Notes under the pieces: model-generated
The model's input: the letters and a program-made list of their open reading frames with translations, nothing else
Told to the model about the DNA's origin: nothing
Database searches by the model: none
Shown here: positions 48,514-56,762 of the stretch, piece by piece
Layout of the letters: each line of letters starts with the position of its first letter
Numbering within the stretch: the stretch's first letter is position 1
Assembly: GCA_026003835.1 (NCBI GenBank)
Contig: BPHZ01000001.1
Coordinates: forward strand, 1,232,215-1,296,214
DNA: 64,000 nt
Source: Herpetosiphonaceae bacterium
GTDB taxonomy: Bacteria > Chloroflexota > Chloroflexia > Chloroflexales > Herpetosiphonaceae
Direction: 5' to 3'
Translations under genes and position numbers: made by a program

Positions 48514-49479
48514 CTAGTAGTTTCCGCTCGGACATGCTCGCACATGCGGCCAGCGCAGGGTTTCCGCCAGCGCCTGGAGCTGTGGCTTAAGGATCAGCTT
48601 CTGAGCGACGGAGAGAAACTCAACAGGATCGGCGCAGCGGTCCTCTGCCGCATCCCAATCAAGGTAGCGCGCGCGCGGATCGGCGAGTCGCAGCTCTGTC
48701 ACCCCAATGCGCGCGGAGCCGTAGCAGGCCGGCTTCGCCCCACCCAACTTGACCGGAAACGGATAGTCGTGGTGCTGTCCGAGACCGACAAGCAGCAGCC
48801 CAAGCTGGTCCGGGCTGAGATTGAAGAAATCGATGATGCCGCGGAAATGGCTGCCGGCCCGGCATACCTCAATCGGGCTATCGCCGCGTGCCTGCTGTGA
48901 GCCATGCATAAAGAACTTGCGCCCACGGACCTTGCCATCCCGATGGTAGATCTTCATCGCCGACCTTGGCTTATAGAGCTGAGGGATTTCAGCGATCTCG
49001 ACAGCGACGGCGGGATCTTCGACCAGGTGTAGATCACCGAAGCGCACCGGCGCCTGAACATCCTGCGCGCCGAAGATCCTGCAGGCAACGCAGAGCTGGC
49101 GGCCCTTATCGTCGCACCCCTTTTTATCGGAGGGGAGCTCTTCTGCTTTTGTGACTCGAACGCAGGAGCGGCTGATCGCCTCGACGATCGAGCGCACGCA
49201 GCCTTTCAGCGATGAGCCGGGGATAACGGGAACGCCGTCAACCCGGAACAGCTCGCGTAGCAATGGCCGATGCCGATCGTTCGTCAGCTTCAACAGCCCT
49301 GTCGCAATATGCACCGGGCTCAGGGCCTCGATCTCGATGTGGAGTCGCCCAGTCAACAGACCATCAGTAAACGTATCGTGGGCTGCGGGTTTCCTGCGCT
49401 CAGGCTGTGTATCTGAAGGAAGATCGATCAGTGTATAAGGTTTTGGCGCCGGCGGCCGCCTGATCTGAGAAGATTTCAT
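48514..49479 (-). CDS. RAMP-superfamily type III CRISPR protein
   Basis: 321 residues with the RAMP signatures: an N-terminal ferredoxin-like strand, IPGSSLKGCVRSIVEA near residue 78, a Cys pair CVACRIFGA, and a Gly-rich region KLGGAKPACYGSARIG near 245. The start at 49479 uses ATG preceded by AAGGAG; the frame upstream overlaps the neighbouring gene and is not protein-like. It belongs with the Csm5/Csm3-type backbone or capping subunits. The gene overlaps the upstream gene by four bases. Confidence 0.78.
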   Translation of the reverse strand: MKSSQIRRPPAPKPYTLIDLPSDTQPERRKPAAHDTFTDGLLTGRLHIEIEALSPVHIATGLLKLTNDRHRPLLRELFRVDGVPVIPGSSLKGCVRSIVEAISRSCVRVTKAEELPSDKKGCDDKGRQLCVACRIFGAQDVQAPVRFGDLHLVEDPAVAVEIAEIPQLYKPRSAMKIYHRDGKVRGRKFFMHGSQQARGDSPIEVCRAGSHFRGIIDFFNLSPDQLGLLLVGLGQHHDYPFPVKLGGAKPACYGSARIGVTELRLADPRARYLDWDAAEDRCADPVEFLSVAQKLILKPQLQALAETLRWPHVRACPSGNY

Positions 49480-49910
49480 CGTCGACTCCTTGATTCTCTC
49501 GCGCTGTCGATGAGCGCAACGAACTGGATTGCGCCGTTGGGAGCCAGAAAACAGGTCGCCTCGACTCGCTCGACGCTGCGCGGCCCTGAGCCTTGCAGCC
49601 CATAGGATGCCGGCCGCACGCGCCATGCGCCGCCGGCAGGAGTCAGCGGCTGGAAGCCCTCAAGCTGCTGTTCGCTCAGCGCGAGAACCAACACATCGTA
49701 GGATGCTCCCGTTCGGCGCCAGCGGATCTCCATGTCGTCGAGCGCCGCCCGGCCTTCGTCTTCAAGCGCGGGCTCATGGTCCTGCTTGAGGGACGAAAGC
49801 CGCGCCGGTGTCCAGGCCCATCCGCGCCTGGGCGTTTTGAGCAGCGCGCGAAGCGCCTCAGGCCGCAGATCCTGCCCCTGATAGACGTAGCCACGCTGCC
49901 GGTCATCCAC
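49476..49910 (-). CDS. small type III-D accessory protein, possibly Csx19-like
   Basis: 144 residues. No strong motif; a mixed strand-helix pattern (YVYQGQDL, LLKTPRRGWAWTPARL, YDVLVLALSEQQL) and an acidic N-terminal half. Length and position between RAMP genes in an operon with csx10 resemble Csx19, but sequence support is weak, so the name is only a suggestion. It overlaps both neighbouring genes. Confidence 0.5.
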   Translation of the reverse strand: MDDRQRGYVYQGQDLRPEALRALLKTPRRGWAWTPARLSSLKQDHEPALEDEGRAALDDMEIRWRRTGASYDVLVLALSEQQLEGFQPLTPAGGAWRVRPASYGLQGSGPRSVERVEATCFLAPNGAIQFVALIDSARESRSRR

Positions 49911-50811
49911 GGCTCACCTCCTGACGCCAGCGGCCGACGACGGCGCGAAAGATCTCCTGGACCTGCCCGCTGCCTTCGGCCACCAGGCGAAGTGTGCCCC
50001 AGGCATCCTCAGCGAAGCGGAGTCCGGCGGGCAGTTGGATGCGATCGTCCCCGGATAGGCTGTAGCGCTGGGCTACGTCGGGAGCGACGAGCGCCCCGAC
50101 GCCATGCAGCATCTCTGCCTCAAGGTGTTGGTGCTTGAGCCCAGCCAGCGGATAGCGGATCTCCAGCCGGCCCCAATCGATGGTAACGCGGCCAAGCCCC
50201 CGCGACTTGCCAAAGCCCAGGCTGATGCGTCCTTCGCCCAGGTCGCGCAGCGCCAGCCCGACCAGCGCAAGTTGTGGCAGGGTGAAGTTTCTGAGGCTGA
50301 TGCGTGTCTTGAACGTTCCCCGAGTGACGACTTCATAGTTGAAGGGGCCGACAGCAACAGAGCCGTAGATGCGATCGATAGCGACGCCGTTGCGCTCCTC
50401 GATTGTGACCTTGCCGGCAGGGAGGGCATCGGCAAAGTGGACCCGTCCAGCCAGGGTGGTGTTGCCGAAAAGCCGGCAGATCAGGCAGGACTGTTTGTAT
50501 CTGATCTCTGACGCTTCTTCATCTTCCAGTTGCTTTCCACAGGACGCCTCTTTCTCTCGGGCCAGCGGATCGCAGGCGCCGCGTCCGGCGCCTGCCTGCG
50601 GCTGGAGCGTGCGTACAATCCGCTCGCTGTGGGCGCGGATCACGCCTTTGAGCGATGATCCGGGGATGTAAACTTCATGCAGTGTGCGTACAAATTCCAT
50701 ATCCGGATGGCTTGGGTCGAGCCCGCCTGTCTCGCCGGCCTTAATCAGGATCGGGCCATCGGGTTTGATCGCCAGTTCAAGTATGGCCTCATTGACAAGT
50801 TGCTTATACAC
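49903..50811 (-). CDS. RAMP protein, Csm3-like
   Basis: 302 residues. The RAMP core is visible: ILIKAGETGGLDPSHPDMEFVRTLH (with an Asp in the position of the Csm3 catalytic residue), YIPGSSLKGVIRAHSERIVR, CLICRLFGNT, and the glycine-rich GFGKSRGLGRVTIDW loop near residue 205. Csm3-type subunits form the crRNA-binding backbone and cut target RNA. The gene overlaps its upstream partner by eight bases and its downstream neighbour by eight. Confidence 0.82.
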   Translation of the reverse strand: MYKQLVNEAILELAIKPDGPILIKAGETGGLDPSHPDMEFVRTLHEVYIPGSSLKGVIRAHSERIVRTLQPQAGAGRGACDPLAREKEASCGKQLEDEEASEIRYKQSCLICRLFGNTTLAGRVHFADALPAGKVTIEERNGVAIDRIYGSVAVGPFNYEVVTRGTFKTRISLRNFTLPQLALVGLALRDLGEGRISLGFGKSRGLGRVTIDWGRLEIRYPLAGLKHQHLEAEMLHGVGALVAPDVAQRYSLSGDDRIQLPAGLRFAEDAWGTLRLVAEGSGQVQEIFRAVVGRWRQEVSRG

Positions 50812-51649
50812 CTGCCGCCTCCTTTAATTTCGCGCGCAAAGCCTCCTGCCAGGCTGTCTCATTGGGCGTAAACCGCTCCAGGCCCTTCGTCAGCAGTCCG
50901 ATCACACTATCGACAGGCGAATCACCGGCCTCCCAGCCTCGCCACTCCCCCTCGACAAGCTCGACCTGTCCCAGACCGCGCGAGGCGCCACCGCCGATGC
51001 TGATCTCGCCGCGTATGAAGGGTTGTAACCCCAGCCATAGCAGCCCTTTCTGCCAGTCAGCCAGGTTATCCGCCTCGATCGTCAGATCAAAACGCGTCTC
51101 CGGCGGCACTGTCTCGAAATCGTAGAGGTGGTCCTTTTGCGCTGTCTCGGTATCACGATTAATGGCAACACTCTGACGCACCTCGAACTGTCCAAACCAG
51201 AGCGCCTCATTGACAAATAGATCGCGAATGGCGATATGTGAAGCAAGCCAGGGCGAGCCAAAGGTCTGGCAGATCAGACAGGACTGCTCAAGGATGCGCT
51301 GTGATAGCTCGTTGCGGTCCTGAAGCGCCTCGCGCCATTGCTTGATCTCGTCGTCGGTGATGCAGCGCTCTTTGGGGAGCAGCACCATACAGGCGAGCCG
51401 GCGGCGCTGGATGCCGGGATCAGCGCTGAGCCCGCGAACGATGGCCTCAAGCGTCGAGCGCAGAACACCTTTAAAGGATGAGCCCGGGATAAATGGGCGG
51501 CCCATCGTATCACGGATGACTGGTAGATCATGGCCGGCAATATCCTGGTTTCGCCCGATCCCAATGCGCAATCCGGTTTTGGCGATAAGCTGCCCGCTGA
51601 ACTGAAGGCGGTTTTGCAGCGTTTCAAAAGCAATGACCGGCTGTGTCAT
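50804..51649 (-). CDS. csx7: RAMP protein, Csx7/SSO1426-Csm3 type
   Basis: 281 residues. Signatures are RIGIGRNQDIAGHDLPVIRD (with candidate catalytic Asp), FIPGSSFKGVLRSTLEAIVRGL, CLICQTFGSPW and GEISIGGGASRGLGQVELV (glycine-rich loop). These match the Csm3-like SSO1426 family used as the backbone of type III-D complexes. It overlaps the Cas11-like gene by four bases and its downstream partner by eight. Confidence 0.82.
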   Translation of the reverse strand: MTQPVIAFETLQNRLQFSGQLIAKTGLRIGIGRNQDIAGHDLPVIRDTMGRPFIPGSSFKGVLRSTLEAIVRGLSADPGIQRRRLACMVLLPKERCITDDEIKQWREALQDRNELSQRILEQSCLICQTFGSPWLASHIAIRDLFVNEALWFGQFEVRQSVAINRDTETAQKDHLYDFETVPPETRFDLTIEADNLADWQKGLLWLGLQPFIRGEISIGGGASRGLGQVELVEGEWRGWEAGDSPVDSVIGLLTKGLERFTPNETAWQEALRAKLKEAAGV

Positions 51650-52191
51650 GCGACGCCTCCTTTCAGAAGATTCGCCAGCTTATCCCAACGCCTGGTTTTG
51701 TCGGCGAAGTAAAACAGTCGATTGAGATAGCCTAGGTATCGGCGGGCAAGCGCGATATGGGCATCGCGCAGGAGGTTGTCTTGCTCTTCAGACGACAGGG
51801 TGAACGTCATCCTGGAGCTTTCAATGGTTGTGAGTGTCATGCGCTGTGCATGCTGTGCAGCCTGGCGCACTGCTCCGCTCATCAGATCGTGAATGACCGT
51901 ATCACCGAATTGTTCGTAGTTCCAAGGGCCGCTGTTTTCACCGCGCCCCATCTGATAACCGCGCCCCATCTGATAGAGGATAAAGGCTGCGATTTCTTCG
52001 ATATGCTGTGCGCTGAGCGCAACGTTGACGAGATTGCGCAGTTGGTGCTCTCGCATACCGCTTTGTTTATTATTCTTAGGCTGGAGCCGCAGGACGGTTT
52101 CAGTCGCGGCCCGGATGACATCAGCCGTATAGTGTTGAACAGCGGCGTTAAGCGCCTGATCACGCAGCAGATGGTGGATGTCTTGGTTCAT
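51646..52191 (-). CDS. Cas11-like small subunit of a type III complex
   Basis: 181 residues, all-helical, with REHQLRNLVNVALSAQHIEEIAAFILYQ and a long basic C-terminal helix (DAHIALARRYLGYLNRLFYF). This is the Csm2/Cmr5-type small subunit by size, position and helical content, though pairwise similarity to known Cas11 proteins was not checked. An 18-bp tandem duplication inside the gene (51940-51975) repeats YQMGRG. It overlaps csx10 by four bases. Confidence 0.65.
   Translation of the reverse strand: MNQDIHHLLRDQALNAAVQHYTADVIRAATETVLRLQPKNNKQSGMREHQLRNLVNVALSAQHIEEIAAFILYQMGRGYQMGRGENSGPWNYEQFGDTVIHDLMSGAVRQAAQHAQRMTLTTIESSRMTFTLSSEEQDNLLRDAHIALARRYLGYLNRLFYFADKTRRWDKLANLLKGGVA
51940..51975. 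repeat. 18-bp tandem duplication in the Cas11-like gene
   Basis: Bases 51940-51957 are repeated exactly at 51958-51975, keeping frame and adding six residues (YQMGRG) next to an identical copy. Confidence 0.85.
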
Positions 52192-53351
52192 TGCGCTTCT
52201 CCTATCGCCTGAACATGGAACTCATCACAGCAGCGGACGATGCCGTAGCCCTCGGCGCGCCGCTGGCCGATACCCTGCTCCTCCAACCTTGCCAGCGCCT
52301 CAACGATGGCCTCCTCTGAAGCCGTCGTGCGGAACAGGTAAACGGAGCCGGCGGTGGCCGCCAGCGCCGTCGGTTTGGGCCTGTTCCAGCGAATATTCCA
52401 GCCGCCCGCGATCTGGCTGCCGGCCTGGGCCCGCACCAGTACAGCTTCCAGCCCGGTGGCCTCGCGCAGCTGGGCCGACGAGAAGGTGAAGGTGGGCTGC
52501 CAGCCCGCCTCATACAGGATGGCAGGGCTTTGCAGCCCGACGCTGAAGACGCGCCACCGGCCAGGTTCCCAGTCGAGGGATCGCTGAGGTTTGAGCAGCT
52601 CTATCAACTGCCAGCGCTCGGCAAAGCGGCGGTTAAACGCCTGAAGCCGCTGGAGCAACGAGGACTTCTCGTTATCAGGCTCTCCCCAAATGCGCACCCG
52701 GCCAAGCCCGCTGCTTGTGCGAGCGCCGATCGCCGTGATGTTCTGAAGCGCCTGCAGCTCTGTGTCGTCGAGATTCCAGGCCCAGCCGAGGAAGCGGGTT
52801 GTCTCAACGACGCTGGCGTCGCCGGATGTGAATGTATTGACTTCGGAAATCACAATGGGCGAGTAAAGCTGTCCCTCCGCTGCTGTGCCGCGCCGCCGAT
52901 CGACGGCGACACGTGTCAGGATGCGGTAGTTGACGTTGCGCCGGTGGAGCGTGCCATCTGTTGTGCGGGCATAGTAACCGCTCCAGATATCAGCTCGTTT
53001 GAGACAGATTGGGCAGTGCGGATCGTAGGTGATTCCTGCCGGCTCGAGCACCTCACAGCAGGCGCGATCGATCAGGGTGTCAAACACGCCGTCGTAGCCA
53101 TCAGCACGAAAGCCGCCGTTGTTCTTGCAGCTCATCGCCGTCGATGGCAGCACACGGCACCAGCTGTCGCCGTTTCGGATCGGCAGGGCGCTGCTGAAGC
53201 GTGCTCGCGGTGTCTCTTGTAAATAGGCGCCAAGGGCGCCCCACAGAACAGCGCCGGGGATGTAGGATAGCGAGCGCTCGAACTGTTCGCCGGGCTTGCG
53301 CTCCGGAAAGGTGAGCGGCGAGTGTGCCTCGATTATGATTCTATGGCGCAT
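52188..53351 (-). CDS. csx10: Csx10-family RAMP protein
   Basis: 387 residues. It has a RAMP start (IIIEAHSPLTFPERKPGEQF), YIPGAVLWGALGAYL near residue 30, a Cys cluster (CEVLEPAGITYDPHCPICL), and a Gly-rich end (GARTSSGLGRVRIW) plus a C-terminal ferredoxin-like half ending GQRRAEGYGIVRCCDEF. Csx10 is the marker of type III-D complexes and is thought to cap the 5' side of the crRNA. It overlaps the next RAMP gene by 19 bases. Confidence 0.78.
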   Translation of the reverse strand: MRHRIIIEAHSPLTFPERKPGEQFERSLSYIPGAVLWGALGAYLQETPRARFSSALPIRNGDSWCRVLPSTAMSCKNNGGFRADGYDGVFDTLIDRACCEVLEPAGITYDPHCPICLKRADIWSGYYARTTDGTLHRRNVNYRILTRVAVDRRRGTAAEGQLYSPIVISEVNTFTSGDASVVETTRFLGWAWNLDDTELQALQNITAIGARTSSGLGRVRIWGEPDNEKSSLLQRLQAFNRRFAERWQLIELLKPQRSLDWEPGRWRVFSVGLQSPAILYEAGWQPTFTFSSAQLREATGLEAVLVRAQAGSQIAGGWNIRWNRPKPTALAATAGSVYLFRTTASEEAIVEALARLEEQGIGQRRAEGYGIVRCCDEFHVQAIGEAQ

Positions 53352-54109
53352 AGCTTCCGCACCTCCCCTATAAGTTCATCGGCTGATTCTGGCCGGCCGT
53401 TGATCTGAACGCCGATGTTGACTTCGGCCCAGCCGAGGCCCCGCGATGAGCCGCCGCCCCAGCGCGTGGTCTGTCTCGCTCCTGCGATCAGCAGGCCGGC
53501 CAGCGGGCGCAGCTCCTCGATCCCGGTGTCAAGCCACCGGCCAGCGATCATCCCTTTGAGCTTCAGCCATGTATCGGTGGTTTCGACTGTATAGAGTAGC
53601 TCTTCCAGTGCCGTTCGGCGTCGCCGGTCGATACCCACGCCGTGCCGCAGACGAGCCGGGATGGTGGAGGGCTGCTGGTCTGTCTGATGGGTGGATGCGT
53701 GCTGGTCACCTGTCCCTTGTAGGGAAGGGTAATAGACTGCATCGCCGAAGATGAGCGGGCTGGGATACGCCGGCGAGCCAAACAGTGCGCAGATGACACA
53801 CTGCAATGCTGCTCCGCCGGCTCGTTCGATATGGAACTGCTCGCTTGCACGGCGCTGGATCCGTTGATCGTATGGGCACATCCGTTGAGGGTCGGGAGAG
53901 TCGCAGACCGCACAGCCAAGGGTGCGGGCGATGCGCTCGCAGGTGTGACGGATACGCCCCTTGATCTGCGATCCGGGAATGATTGGGCGATTCCTTCCAT
54001 CGCGGAGCAGCACCTTATCGGCCAGACCTCCGCTGCTTCCCGCGGCGCCTACACTCAATGAGCTGACCACGGTGATCGTCAGATCGATCTGTAGAGTGAT
54101 TGCGCTCAC
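53333..54109 (-). CDS. RAMP protein, Csm3-like
   Basis: 258 residues. Typical segments are SLSVGAAGSSGGLADKVLLRD (Asp at the likely catalytic site), PIIPGSQIKGRIRHTCERIARTLG, a Cys-rich finger (CAVCDSPDPQRMC), CVICALFGSPAY and the Gly-rich loop RWGGGSSRGLGWAEVN. It overlaps cas10 by four bases and csx10 by 19. The type III-D complex in this operon therefore has three RAMPs with the Csm3-type catalytic arrangement. Confidence 0.82.
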   Translation of the reverse strand: MSAITLQIDLTITVVSSLSVGAAGSSGGLADKVLLRDGRNRPIIPGSQIKGRIRHTCERIARTLGCAVCDSPDPQRMCPYDQRIQRRASEQFHIERAGGAALQCVICALFGSPAYPSPLIFGDAVYYPSLQGTGDQHASTHQTDQQPSTIPARLRHGVGIDRRRRTALEELLYTVETTDTWLKLKGMIAGRWLDTGIEELRPLAGLLIAGARQTTRWGGGSSRGLGWAEVNIGVQINGRPESADELIGEVRKLCAIES

Positions 54110-56342
54110 GCCTCACCTCCTGCCTCGACGAAGGGATAGATCTCGATCAGATCGAGCAGTGGGGTATCGTAGATCACTCCCTTCTGCTCTTGCCGGGAGC
54201 GCCACGGCAGCCACCGCTCGTCGTCACACAGCCTTTCCATCTCGCGCTCAAAGGCTTCATACGCCTGGGAGGTACCTCGCCCAACAAAGTAGCGATAATC
54301 GATCATGGACTGCAACAGCTGTCCATCCATAACGATCTCGCGGAGCTGGTAGAGCTGCGAGCGGGGAAAGCCGCTGCGCTTAAGCTCTCGGCAGGCGGCG
54401 ATCAGCCTGCGCAGCTCCTCGACGCTGTAGGGCCGCTGCGTAAGCGAGGGCCTTGGTTTTGCCGTGACCGCCGTCCTGTCTTCTCGGAGAAATGTCGCGC
54501 TACGATAGCGTTCAATCGTCTCGGCGATCATCGTCGTTCCTTTGAGTGAGAGAAAATCGATGGTTGAGCCGATGTGCTGCTGCTTGGAGCGCTTCTTAGC
54601 GCTCTTCAACAGCTGCTCCACCAGCTCGCGAGCAAAGCGCACAGGTGTCGCGTCAGGCATCAGCATAACGCCGACGGAGAGTGAGATACCAGTTCCTTGC
54701 ATATCCTGTTCAAAGTGTTCGGCAATGGAGAGCGCGATCTCCAGAGCCCGATGGGCGGGGACAAAGGCCAGGACATCGTCGCCGCCGATGGTAATAATCT
54801 CAAAGGGCCAAACACCGCTGCGGACATCGCCGGCCAGGTAATGAACCAGCGCCTCGGCGACGGCCCGCTCATTGGCCTCAAACATCCGGCGAGAAAACTG
54901 CCGGTATGCGTCGATCGAGGCAAGGCTGGCGACAAAGGCGCCGACATCGTTGCCGTCGGCGTAGATCAGGCCGACAAAGGTATCGGAGACAGCGCTCAGG
55001 TCTTGAAGATCGTTCGTCGTGGCCTCGATTGTTACCCCCGAGCGCTGCTCAAGCCAGTCGGCCCAGGGTTGAATCCAGGCGTACTCATCATGCTTGCGCT
55101 CGCCCTTTTTGGCTCGATCCCCGGCGAGACGCTTTCTGAAACAGGGCTCGCAGAAGAACTGCCCTTTCTGTCCCAGCTCCCCAGCTGACGTTGGTAGTGC
55201 GCATATTCAGAGTCGGGCTGGACGGGTCGCACATCGCAGGAGGAGCACTTGCGAGCGGCGCTGATCAGTTCGATGAAGGCTGTCGGGCGGGGTGCTACTG
55301 CGTTTGAGTCATCAGCGCTATCGTTTCCGGCGCGGCGACTGTTCGCTTTGGCCGTCAGCAGCGTGACCAGCTCGCCGAAGCCTTTCTTGTGCTTGAAGCC
55401 GGCGTCTCCCAGGCTCTGGCGGAGAAACCCGGCAACGCTTTTGTGGTGTTCTTTCTGCAACAAATCCTCGGCGTCGTCGATCCAGAACACATCGGGACAG
55501 CGACCGTACTGTAGCTCCAGCAGGCGGAACGATTCCCAAACCCCGACGCTGTTCGCGACCAGTGTCTCCTCTGTATAGCGCCGCTCGATAGCAGTGGCCA
55601 GCCTGTGCCCCCAGCCCGCCGGCGCCAGCGCCAGGATATTGCCCCCGCCCGCGTAGAGCACGCATTCAGGGGCATCGAGCGGCGACATGCCGAAGGTTTC
55701 CGCGAACCAGCGGCGCACCTGATCATAACGCTGCCTCTGTCGCTCGGCGCATGGGGTATCCAGCGCCGGCTCCTGCCCCCAAAGCGCGGGCAGATCGATG
55801 CGGTTGATATGGTCGAGGATCGCCGACGCCCCGCGAATTTCGGGCAGACGGGCCGACTCGAAGACATAGCCCTTGATTTTGGTCGCTCCGCCATAGACAA
55901 GCTCGACACGCAGATCATCGGTTGCCAGCGGATGTGTGGAGAAGGCATCGCGGCTGTCGATCTCACGGCGCGGCGATGCGGCCAGGTGCGCCAGGGTCAG
56001 CAGCCGTTCGAGATCTCCCATCCCAGCCGGATCGGGATACTCGCCCTGCTCCAGCTCATGATCCTGCCGGCGTAAGAGTGCGACCCAAGACTGAACGTGT
56101 GTATCAACCCCGGCGAGCGCCTCCTGGCGCTGTTCGTCGGGAAGCGCATGGACAAGCGCCGCAAGGCGTAGCGCATTCCGCTCAGGGTGATCGTGCGCCA
56201 GACAGGAGATGAGGGCCGCCGTCGTGAGCAGATGATCGCAAGATGCTGTTCTACCTTCGCCGGACGGGGGATCGAGGGCGGTTTGGTGCAGACGCGCGAC
56301 GAGTGATTGGCAGCGCCTGGCAAGATCGATCGTCGAAGACAT
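54106..56342 (-). pseudogene. cas10: Cas10 (Csm1/Cmr2-type) large subunit, frameshifted
   Basis: The frame starting at ATG 56342 (AAGGAG upstream) carries a degenerate HD-like region (CDHLLTTAALISCL then AALVHALP in place of LLHDIGK), the first palm domain (YVFESARLPEIRGASAI, VLYAGGGNILALAPA), and the first Cys pair of a zinc finger (CSSCDVRPVQPD). At the GGGG run of the minus strand (55179-55182) one base is missing; after it the second frame has GQKGQFFCEPCFRKRLAG (second Cys pair), YADGNDVGAF and ITIGGDDVLAFVPA, the cyclase motif near residue 520. With the correction the protein is about 745 residues. The GGDD suggests cyclic-oligoadenylate synthesis; the frameshift is either an error or a loss of function. 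Confidence 0.85.
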
Positions 56343-56762
56343 CAGCGCTCCTTTCTGTTTCTCACCTGGGCAGACGAGCTATCTGCATTAATCTCTGAGA
56401 TGCTTCTGCTCGTTTATGGTACAGCAGTGTATTGACCACAAATGTGGTAATTTGTATGGAAATTGATAGCGCGACGATCAAGATCGTTTGCTGCTACTGG
56501 TTTAGGCTGCGGGGAGATATACCTGCGCTCTGGGTGCGCAACGGCGCAAATTGTATCATGTTTGAGGATCTATGGCAATTCGCTGCGTTATGGGGATTTA
56601 AGAATATAAAACATCATATGCAAAGTATTTTTATACTCTTTGGCATCCAGCGTTCATTACCCTGCGCAAAAACACCGATCTTGCCTGTGTTTGCATCAGA
56701 CTCTACCAGCCGTTTCTCCAAAACGGAAGCTGGAAATCGACTGCTGCCGCAATGCGCGGGGC
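56343..56762. promoter_or_regulatory. AT-rich promoter region of the CRISPR operon with an inverted repeat
   Basis: This 420-base gap is clearly richer in A and T than its surroundings. It contains ACCACA-AA-TGTGGT (56435-56448), a perfect 6-bp inverted repeat with a 2-base centre, and a weak -35/-10 pair on the minus strand around it. It lies about 90 bases before the cas10 start and is a plausible operator. No gene is visible. Confidence 0.45.
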
